From Verrucolacustris sp044348085 (GTDB taxonomy: Bacteria > Verrucomicrobiota > Verrucomicrobiia > Methylacidiphilales > Verrucolacustridaceae), in contig JBIKTM010000010.1 in assembly GCA_044348085.1 (NCBI GenBank), forward strand, positions 1 through 64,000: a stretch of 64,000 nt of DNA, in the 5' to 3' direction. The notes beneath the pieces were generated by a model that saw only the letters and a list, made by a program, of their open reading frames with translations, searched no databases and had not been told where the DNA came from. A program made the position numbers and the translations under genes. This document shows, one piece after another, positions 16,629 through 23,532 of the stretch (the first letter of the stretch is position 1; every line of letters starts with the position of its first letter).

Positions 16629-18241
16629 GCCAACGGAATCCGCCGGCCCACACCAAACGCTTTCGTCGTCACCTTCAGCCCAGGCGCTGCCTGCCTCCGC
16701 TTGTACTCCGAAATGTCGATCTTCCGCACCATCTCCTCCGCCAACACTTTGGAAATCCCCTTTTTCACCATCCCCTGAATCGAACCCTCATTCACCACAT
16801 AGCTCTCTAAAATCCGGTCCAACTCTTCATACGGCGGTAAACTATCCTGATCCTTCTGGTCAGGTCGCAGTTCGGCACTCGGCGCCTTCTCGATCGAGTT
16901 TTTGGGAATAATCTCCCGCTCACGATTGATCCATCGCGAAATCCGGTACACCAACGTCTTGGGTACATCCGCAATTACTGCCAACGCCCCGCACATGTCC
17001 CCATACAAAGTGCAGTACCCCACCGCCATCTCACTCTTATTTCCTGTCGTGAGCAGGAGCCGACCTGAATCATTCGAAATTGCCATCAGCGTCATTCCGC
17101 GAATTCGCGACTGCAGATTCTCCTCCGTTAATCCCCCGCTTCTTCCCTCTCGGGCAGGCGCGATCGATCGCAACATCGCCGCGAAAGTGTCCTCAATCGG
17201 AATTTTTTGGTACCGAATCCCCAACCGCTTTGCTAACGCCTCCGCATCCGCCAAGCTTCCAGCGCTCGAAAATCGACTCGGCATTGCTACCCCCAACACC
17301 TTGTCCTTTCCAAGCGCCTCGGCCGCAACAACCGCCACCAACGCACTGTCGATCCCTCCACTCAATCCCAGTACCACCTCCTGAAATCCACACTTCTGCA
17401 AATAATCCCTTGTCCCCAAAACCAACGCCTGAAACACCTGCTCTTCATCCCCCGCCCAGACCGGCTTCTCCTCCTTTGCTCTGGTATCCACCACCTTCAC
17501 ATCCTCCATAAACGCCGCCCCTCGCGCCAGCAACCCACCCTTTACTCCCACTCCCAAACTCTGCCCATCAAACACCAGTTCATCATTCCCTCCCACCTGA
17601 TTCACTTGAATCACAGGAATCTTCTCCCGTTTTGCCACTTCCGCCAAAAGCCGATAGCGCACCTTCTCCTTTCCAATGTTCCAAGGTGAAGCCGATAAGT
17701 TGATCAGCAGATCCATACCCTTTTTCGCCAACTCCCGCACTGGATCTATCCGATACCTTCTCTCAGGCCACAGGTCCTCATCATTCCAAATATCTTCACA
17801 GATCGTTACCCCCACCCGCTTTCCTGCGATCCTCACACTCCCCACCTTATCCCCAGCCTCGAAATACCTGTCCTCATCAAATACATCGTAGGTCGGCAAC
17901 AAAATCTTCCGTGCCACTGCTCGTGTCTTTCCCATCTCCACTAAAAAAGCCGTGTTGTATAACGGCCTGCCCGCCTTTTGATTTGTTTTCTCAATCCCCC
18001 CGATCAATAGCGGCACTTTGCCCACCCTCTTTGCCACCTCACGCAATGCCCGCTCGTGCGACTCCACAAAATCCCGCCGATTCAGAAGATCCCGGGGCGG
18101 ATACCCGCACAACCCTAGCTCTGATCCCACACACAACTCCGCCCCCTCCCCAACCGCCCTCTCATACGCAGACACTAATTTTTCACTATTTCCCCTAAAA
18201 TCCCCAACAGTAAAATTTAACTGCAAGATGCCTATCTTCAT
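16577..18241 (-). CDS. nadE: Glutamine-dependent NAD+ synthetase NadE
   Basis: 554 aa with two domains. The N-terminal nitrilase-like glutaminase spans about 1-260, with ELGLCGYPPRDL carrying the Glu, a Lys in KILLPTYDVFDE, and VTICEDIWND with the Cys nucleophile. The synthetase domain follows, with the P-loop GLSGGIDSALVA, TGNKSEMAVGYCTLYGDMCGALAVI and SAELRPDQKDQDSLPPYEELD. It amidates nicotinate adenine dinucleotide to NAD+. The C-terminal FDPRGAVSGGKGNL tail runs past the usual end into the convergent sulfotransferase gene by 52 bp. Confidence 0.96.
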   Translation of the reverse strand: MKIGILQLNFTVGDFRGNSEKLVSAYERAVGEGAELCVGSELGLCGYPPRDLLNRRDFVESHERALREVAKRVGKVPLLIGGIEKTNQKAGRPLYNTAFLVEMGKTRAVARKILLPTYDVFDEDRYFEAGDKVGSVRIAGKRVGVTICEDIWNDEDLWPERRYRIDPVRELAKKGMDLLINLSASPWNIGKEKVRYRLLAEVAKREKIPVIQVNQVGGNDELVFDGQSLGVGVKGGLLARGAAFMEDVKVVDTRAKEEKPVWAGDEEQVFQALVLGTRDYLQKCGFQEVVLGLSGGIDSALVAVVAAEALGKDKVLGVAMPSRFSSAGSLADAEALAKRLGIRYQKIPIEDTFAAMLRSIAPAREGRSGGLTEENLQSRIRGMTLMAISNDSGRLLLTTGNKSEMAVGYCTLYGDMCGALAVIADVPKTLVYRISRWINREREIIPKNSIEKAPSAELRPDQKDQDSLPPYEELDRILESYVVNEGSIQGMVKKGISKVLAEEMVRKIDISEYKRRQAAPGLKVTTKAFGVGRRIPLAQRFDPRGAVSGGKGNL

Positions 18242-18293
18242 ATAGATCTATCCACCAGATACTTAAGCAATCTATATCTTCCATCGGGTTCCG

Positions 18294-18321
18294 TTGACAT
18301 ATGCGATTGTATTTGTAGCCT
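18294..18321 (+). promoter_or_regulatory. Possible sigma-70-type promoter for hpnH
   Basis: A perfect -35 hexamer TTGACA (18294-18299) is followed after 16 bp by TAGCCT (18316-18321), a weak -10. The hpnH ATG is at 18335. The region lies between the divergent nadE and hpnH starts, where promoters are expected. Called by eye from hexamers alone. Confidence 0.35.
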
Positions 18322-18334
18322 CACTACTTCTTCT

Positions 18335-19351
18335 ATGCCAGTTCCTATTAGCCAAGCTTGGACAGTTGCCTCCTATGTTCTCGGACAAAAAATCCGTGGC
18401 AACAAACGCTATCCCCTTGTCCTCATGCTCGAGCCCCTCTTCCGTTGTAACCTTGCCTGCGCAGGTTGCGGCAAAATCCAGTATCCCGATCACGTTCTCA
18501 ATAAAAGACTCACACCCCAACAGTGCTGGGACGCGGCGGATGAGTGCGGGGCCCCTATGGTCTCCATCCCCGGCGGTGAACCCCTCATCCATCCCGAGAT
18601 CGATAAAATCGTCGAAGGCCTCGTCGCCCGTAAAAAATACATATACCTCTGCACCAACGCCCTCCTCCTCAAACGAAAAATCGATCTCTTTAAACCCACT
18701 AAATATCTCACCTTCAGCGTCCACATGGATGGACTCGAACCCGAACACGACGCCGCCGTCTGTCGCGATGGAACCTACAAAACAGCACTCGAAGGCATTA
18801 AAGAAGCCGTCGCTCGTGGATTCCGTGTTACCACCAACACCACCCTCTTTGAAGGAGCCAACCCTGCCCGCGTCCGCGAATTTTTTGATGAAATGATGAA
18901 ACTAAAGGTCGAGGGCATGATGCTCTCCCCCGGCTACAGCTACCAAAAAGCTCCCGATCAAGAACACTTCTTGGGCCGCGAGCGCACCAAGAAACTCTTC
19001 CAAGAAATTCTCAACCAACGAAAAAAATCGTGGAAATTCAATCTCTCCCCCAACTTCCTCGAATTCCTCCAAGGCAACGTGGATTACGACTGCACACCTT
19101 GGGGCAACCCCACCTTCAACGTCTTTGGTTGGCAGAAACCCTGTTACCTACTCCAAGACGGCTACGTCCCCACCTTCAAACAGTTGATGGAAGACACTGC
19201 TTGGGAAAATTACGGCCAGAAGAGCGGCAATGAGAAGTGCCGCGACTGTATGGTCCACTGCGGCTATGAAGCCAGTTCAGTCGACGACACTTTCGGTTCT
19301 CTCCCTGGATTCGCCCGCACGGTCAAAGCCGCTATCGCCTACGGAACCTGA
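18335..19351 (+). CDS. hpnH: Adenosyl-hopene transferase HpnH (radical SAM)
   Basis: 338 aa that match HpnH along the whole length. It begins MPVPISQAWTVASYVLGQKI, carries the radical-SAM cluster CNLACAGCGKIQYP (CxxxCxxC) with the SAM motif SIPGGEPLIHPEID, and has FSVHMDGLEPEHD and SPGYSYQKAPDQEHFLGRE. The C-terminal region CYLLQDGY...CRDCMVHCGYEASSV carries extra cysteines. It attaches the 5'-deoxyadenosyl group to diploptene, the first step to C35 hopanoids in the inner membrane. No other hopanoid gene (shc, hpnG, hpnC/D/E) is adjacent, so the pathway must be dispersed. Confidence 0.95.
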   Translation: MPVPISQAWTVASYVLGQKIRGNKRYPLVLMLEPLFRCNLACAGCGKIQYPDHVLNKRLTPQQCWDAADECGAPMVSIPGGEPLIHPEIDKIVEGLVARKKYIYLCTNALLLKRKIDLFKPTKYLTFSVHMDGLEPEHDAAVCRDGTYKTALEGIKEAVARGFRVTTNTTLFEGANPARVREFFDEMMKLKVEGMMLSPGYSYQKAPDQEHFLGRERTKKLFQEILNQRKKSWKFNLSPNFLEFLQGNVDYDCTPWGNPTFNVFGWQKPCYLLQDGYVPTFKQLMEDTAWENYGQKSGNEKCRDCMVHCGYEASSVDDTFGSLPGFARTVKAAIAYGT

Positions 19352-19377
19352 CCCCTCCGTCAGTTCCACTCAACACT

Positions 19378-19776
19378 ATGCCTCAGGCCGAAAAGCACGC
19401 TTTACCGACTCACAAGCCGGGCTCGATCGAGGGCACGACGCTCACCTGTTCCGACGCCGCATCTCGTCGACATGCCCTCCAAACGGCCTTCGATTACCGT
19501 GGCGACGTCACTTTGGATATCGGCGGCGGCAAGAAGATCGTCGGATTTGTTTTTCGATACGACGAATCCCCTGGAGTGGTTCATATTTACATTCCTCAAG
19601 GCAAAGACTCGATTCCCCAAACGTTCCCAGCGAATGATGTCACCTCCGTTCACTTCACGGGTGAAGACACCGCATTTGGCAAATCTTGGGATGACTGGAC
19701 GACGAAAGCCGAAAAAGAACGGGTGAAAGAGGCCGAACGTCTCGCCCGCGAAGCCGTCGCACGCGGCGAACTGTAA
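19378..19776 (+). CDS. Conserved-looking hypothetical protein
   Basis: 132 aa starting 26 bp after hpnH on the same strand. A central strand-rich segment reads DYRGDVTLDIGGGKKIVGFVFRYDES and VHIYIPQG, followed by a FPANDVTSVHFTGED turn and a charged helical C-terminus (KAEKERVKEAERLAREAVARGEL). It has no signal peptide and no membrane segment. I do not recognise a family. The spacing suggests co-transcription with hpnH, but a hopanoid role is not shown. Confidence 0.7.
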   Translation: MPQAEKHALPTHKPGSIEGTTLTCSDAASRRHALQTAFDYRGDVTLDIGGGKKIVGFVFRYDESPGVVHIYIPQGKDSIPQTFPANDVTSVHFTGEDTAFGKSWDDWTTKAEKERVKEAERLAREAVARGEL

Positions 19777-19785
19777 ACACACCCC

Positions 19786-20055
19786 ATGCGTCGCTGCATG
19801 GAGTGGACCGATAAGTCCGACGGCACTCGCCCCACCACCACCTACCGCGTCTCCCTTTTCTCGGGTGTCGTCCACTGGCAACGCAAAGAGAAAGATGCGG
19901 AAAAGTGGGAAACCCCAAAACTTCTTCCGACCGATGTTTGGGAACGACTTCTCGAGGAGGTCGATAAACGCTATCAACGCCGTCGGGCCCGCCACGAAGA
20001 CGTCCTTCTTGTCCGCACCGCCTTCCAGAAAGCCCCAAAACTGCCCCCTGCCTAA
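19786..20055 (+). CDS. Small basic hypothetical protein
   Basis: 89 aa (or 85 aa from an in-frame ATG at 19798). It has TYRVSLFSGVVHWQRKEKDAEKWETPKLLPTDVWERLLEEVDKRYQRRRARHEDVLLV, then a Pro/Lys tail. It is highly charged, soluble, and follows the preceding hypothetical gene by 9 bp. No family recognised. Coding is supported by position in a plus-strand series and by length with few alternatives, not by homology. Confidence 0.55.
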   Translation: MRRCMEWTDKSDGTRPTTTYRVSLFSGVVHWQRKEKDAEKWETPKLLPTDVWERLLEEVDKRYQRRRARHEDVLLVRTAFQKAPKLPPA

Positions 20056-20063
20056 TCCTGCTC

Positions 20064-20092
20064 TTGCCGAACCCCCTTTTTTCCGATACTCT
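20064..20092 (+). promoter_or_regulatory. Possible promoter for rplU-rpmA
   Basis: TTGCCG (20064-20069) and TACTCT (20087-20092) are separated by 17 bp, and the rplU ATG follows at 20101. Both hexamers are imperfect and the implied leader would be very short. Called by eye only. Confidence 0.25.
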
Positions 20093-20100
20093 TTCTTCTT

Positions 20101-20424
20101 ATGGCAAACGTCGCCGTCATCCGCACAGGAGGCAAACAGTACAAGGTCAGCGAAGGCGAGACCCTTGAGATTGAACGCCTTACTACTGCCCCAGGATCCT
20201 CAGCAGAGTTTTCTGATGTCCTACTCGTTGTCCAAGACAGCAAGGTTCAAGTAGGCAAGCCCACGGTCGCCGGTGCCAAGGTCGTTGCCGAAGTTGTCAC
20301 CCACGATCGCGCCCCCAAAGTCATCGCTTTCAAATATCGCCGCCGGGAAGGGTATCACCGCACCGTCGGCCATCGTCAGGCTCGGACTCGGATCAAAATT
20401 CAAAAGATCCAAGCCGGCAAATAA
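20101..20424 (+). CDS. rplU: 50S ribosomal protein L21
   Basis: 107 aa, the usual L21 length. It starts MANVAVIRTGGKQYKVSEGETLEIERL and ends with the family signature FKYRRREGYHRTVGHRQARTRIKIQKI. L21 binds 23S rRNA domain VI near L20 and L27. It is followed 14 bp downstream by rpmA, the near-universal rplU-rpmA pair. Confidence 0.98.
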   Translation: MANVAVIRTGGKQYKVSEGETLEIERLTTAPGSSAEFSDVLLVVQDSKVQVGKPTVAGAKVVAEVVTHDRAPKVIAFKYRRREGYHRTVGHRQARTRIKIQKIQAGK

Positions 20425-20438
20425 CCGAGGAAACCGTC

Positions 20439-20699
20439 ATGGCACATAAAAAAGGGCAAGGATCAACACGCAACGGTCGCGATAGCCGCAGCCAACGCCT
20501 CGGAGTGAAATGTTTCGGCGGAGAAACCATCCCCGCCGGTTCGATCATTATCCGCCAACGCGGAACAAGATTTCAGGCAGGCCAAAACGTCGGTATGGGC
20601 CGAGATCACACCCTCTTCGCACTCTCCCACGGCCGGGTCCGCTTTGATAAGGGAAACCGCCGCATCCATATCGATCCGTCTCCCGCCGCGGCATCCTAA
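20439..20699 (+). CDS. rpmA: 50S ribosomal protein L27
   Basis: 86 aa beginning MAHKKGQGSTRNGRDSRSQRLGVK, with the family's GGETIPAGSIIIRQRGTRFQAGQNVGMGRDHTLFAL. The N-terminus reaches the peptidyl-transferase centre; there is no leader peptide of the Firmicutes type. An upstream GAGG-like site (ACCGAGG) lies in the gap after rplU. Confidence 0.98.
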   Translation: MAHKKGQGSTRNGRDSRSQRLGVKCFGGETIPAGSIIIRQRGTRFQAGQNVGMGRDHTLFALSHGRVRFDKGNRRIHIDPSPAAAS

Positions 20700-20730
20700 G
20701 CCGCCCCTCGGGCCCCCCTTGGCCCTTCCA

Positions 20731-23532
20731 GTGAGTCCCACGGACGATCTCCTCCGAATCCGAGGCGCACGCCAACACAATCTCGCCAACCTATCCCTCG
20801 ATATTCCTCGCCACAAGCTGGTTGTCTTTACTGGTCCGTCAGGGTCAGGAAAAAGTTCTCTCGCCTTTGATACCATCTATGCGGAAGGACAACGCCGCTA
20901 CCTCGAGTGCCTATCCTCCCATGCCCGGCATCACCTCGCACAGCTTCCCGCTGTCGATATCGATACGATCGAAGGCCTCTCCCCTACCCTCGCCGTTGAA
21001 CAGCGCCAAGCTGGAGGCTCCGCCCGCTCCACCCTAGCCACTGCTACCGAAATCCATGATCATCTCCGCGTTCTCTTTGCCACTCACGGAACCCCTCACG
21101 ATCCGAAAACAGGAAAAGCCCTTCTCTCTTTTTCCCCCCAACAGATCGTCGATCAGATTCTTGAAAAAGGGAAAGATCGTCCCGTCGTACTTCTCGCACC
21201 TTTGTCACATGCCGACCCTGCTCGCTTGAAAAAAGAGGGCTTTTTGCGTGTCCGTCAAAAAACAGAGATCGTCGAACTTCAAGCGGACTCCACCCAATCC
21301 TCCATAGAACTAGTCGTCGACCGAATCACCCTTGCCCCCTCCGCTCGAGGTCGCTTGACCGACTCCGTTGAACTCGCCCTCCGCCTTGGACAAGGGAAAG
21401 TGCGCGTCGCCTTTACCAATAACGATTTCTCCAAAGTCCTGCCTCAACCTGAACTCTCCTTTTCCACGGAACCCCACGATCCAGATACAGGCACCGCCAT
21501 TCCACGCCTCACCCCCAGACACTTCTCCTTCAATAGCACCGAGGGCGCCTGCCCCAACTGCTCCGGCTTAGGCACCTCCCTTTCCCCGGACGTAGAAAAG
21601 ATTATCCCCAACTCCGCGCTACCTATCGAAAAGGGTGCTATCGCCCCATGGAATCGTGCTCATCCCAAAATGCGAGCCTTCTACAGAACTCTCGGACGCG
21701 AATTCACCCAGCACGCAAAGATTCCAACTCTCACCCCTTTCATGTCATGGCCAGAAAAGTGGAAAAAGATATTCCTTCACGGCTCTGAAGGTCGACCCCT
21801 CTTTAAGAAAAAACCTTGGGAAGGATTGATTCCCGAACTCTCTCGCCAACTTGGCGAAGCCAAATCCGACTCAGTCAGGCATCGACTCCAGCGCTTTTTC
21901 TCTACTGGTATCTGCACTCTCTGCTCAGGGACACGCCTTCAACCCTCCTCTCTCTCCGTAACTTTGGCGTCCCCCTCAGGCGAAACCCACTCAATCGCCT
22001 CTCTGTGCCAACTAACCGCCTCAGACGCTCTCCACTGGCTTACCCATCTCAAACCCGCCTCTGGCCCTGCCGCCCACTCATTCGTCCCTCTTCAGACAGC
22101 CCTCACCCAGCGCCTCTCCTTTCTCGAGCAGCTAGGACTGGGATATCTCACGCTCGATCGCACCATGGACACACTTTCAGGTGGTGAATACCGCCGCACC
22201 CGACTCGCAACTCAGATTGGAGGAGGATTAACAGGTGTCCTCTATGTATTGGACGAACCCAGTATCGGCCTTCACCCATCTGAACACTCCCGCCTCCTCA
22301 ACCTCCTTTTCCAACTTCGCGATCTCGGCAACTCCCTGATTGTGGTCGAACACGACGAGGAAACTCTTCGGCGTGCCGACTACCTGATCGAATTCGGACC
22401 TGGAGCCGGCACCGCAGGAGGCCAGATCACAGGCCAAGGCACTCCTAAAGAAATTTCTGCCCTTCCCCAATCCTTAACGGGAGCTTTTCTCTCTGGTCGA
22501 CGTAAAATCAAAATCCCTACAAGAAAAAGCTCCTTCACCGATTGGCTTCACTTAAAAGGAGCTGCCACTAACAACTTAAAGAAAGTGGACTTCTCAATTC
22601 CCTTAGGCGCATTCACATGTGTGACAGGCGTAAGCGGGTCAGGCAAAAGCTCCCTCGTCTTTGATACCTTGGCGAATGCTCTTCTGCGACACTTTGGCAC
22701 TCCCTCCTCTGCCCCTCTCCCCGGACCATACCAATCTCTAGTAGGAACAGATTCTTTAACCCGAGCCGTCGTCATCGATCAATCTCCCCTGTCTCGCCAA
22801 TCCCGCTCTCATCCCTTGTCTCTTCTTGGGGTCTGGGATGAGGTGCGAAAACTTTTCGCCTCCCTTCCCTCTGCCAAAGCGCGCGGTTTTGGCCTATCCC
22901 GATTCAGCTTTAACGTCCGGGGAGGCCGATGCGAAACCTGCTCAGGCTTGGGCGAAATTGCCGTTCATTTACAGCTTCTTCCAGAGGCCATCGCTCCTTG
23001 CCCCGCCTGCGCTGGGGAAAGATATAACCGGGAAACGTTAACGATCACCTATCGAGGACACTCGATTGGCCAGATTTTGCAACTGCCCGTCGATCGCGCC
23101 CTAGAACTACTGCGAGCCATTCCACCCCTTGCCAATGCGTTAGGCGCTCTCCAAAAAGTCGGGCTCGGCTACCTCCCCGTTGGTCAGTCGGCCGATCGTT
23201 TTTCAGGAGGCGAAGCCCAGCGAGTCCGACTTGCGACAGCCCTGGCTCAACGAACACATGGACCCACTCTCTACCTGCTGGATGAACCCACAACGGGACT
23301 ACACCTAGCCGAAGTTGAAAATCTGCTATCGGTTTTCTTCGATTTATGTAAATCAGGACATACACTTGTCGTCGTGGAACATCACCCTGACATTATGAGT
23401 CATGCGGATTGGATCGTGGAGTTAGGGCCCAGCGGTGGCCATCAAGGGGGACAGATAGTTACGAATGGAACCCCACAAGAGGTCGCTCGCAATAACCAGA
23501 GTGCCACTGGAAAGATACTTTCCGCCCGATGA
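20731..23532 (+). CDS. uvrA: UvrA-family excinuclease subunit A, atypical zinc region
   Basis: About 933 aa from a GTG at 20731; an open frame runs back to 20644 inside rpmA, and the true start is uncertain (TTG 20719 is also possible). It has two ABC modules: Walker A GPSGSGKSS and GVSGSGKSS, signatures LSGGEYRR and FSGGEAQR, and DEPSIGLH and DEPTTGLH. The UvrB-binding/insertion region (KKEGFLRVR, then VVDRI and RLTDSVELALRLG) is present. The C-terminal zinc module CETC...CPAC is intact. Odd: in the first zinc module only CPNC survives; the partner CxxC is replaced by FSTEPHDPDTG. It damage-scans DNA in nucleotide excision repair, or is a specialised paralogue. Its stop overlaps the next gene (ATGA). 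Confidence 0.9.
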   Translation: MSPTDDLLRIRGARQHNLANLSLDIPRHKLVVFTGPSGSGKSSLAFDTIYAEGQRRYLECLSSHARHHLAQLPAVDIDTIEGLSPTLAVEQRQAGGSARSTLATATEIHDHLRVLFATHGTPHDPKTGKALLSFSPQQIVDQILEKGKDRPVVLLAPLSHADPARLKKEGFLRVRQKTEIVELQADSTQSSIELVVDRITLAPSARGRLTDSVELALRLGQGKVRVAFTNNDFSKVLPQPELSFSTEPHDPDTGTAIPRLTPRHFSFNSTEGACPNCSGLGTSLSPDVEKIIPNSALPIEKGAIAPWNRAHPKMRAFYRTLGREFTQHAKIPTLTPFMSWPEKWKKIFLHGSEGRPLFKKKPWEGLIPELSRQLGEAKSDSVRHRLQRFFSTGICTLCSGTRLQPSSLSVTLASPSGETHSIASLCQLTASDALHWLTHLKPASGPAAHSFVPLQTALTQRLSFLEQLGLGYLTLDRTMDTLSGGEYRRTRLATQIGGGLTGVLYVLDEPSIGLHPSEHSRLLNLLFQLRDLGNSLIVVEHDEETLRRADYLIEFGPGAGTAGGQITGQGTPKEISALPQSLTGAFLSGRRKIKIPTRKSSFTDWLHLKGAATNNLKKVDFSIPLGAFTCVTGVSGSGKSSLVFDTLANALLRHFGTPSSAPLPGPYQSLVGTDSLTRAVVIDQSPLSRQSRSHPLSLLGVWDEVRKLFASLPSAKARGFGLSRFSFNVRGGRCETCSGLGEIAVHLQLLPEAIAPCPACAGERYNRETLTITYRGHSIGQILQLPVDRALELLRAIPPLANALGALQKVGLGYLPVGQSADRFSGGEAQRVRLATALAQRTHGPTLYLLDEPTTGLHLAEVENLLSVFFDLCKSGHTLVVVEHHPDIMSHADWIVELGPSGGHQGGQIVTNGTPQEVARNNQSATGKILSAR

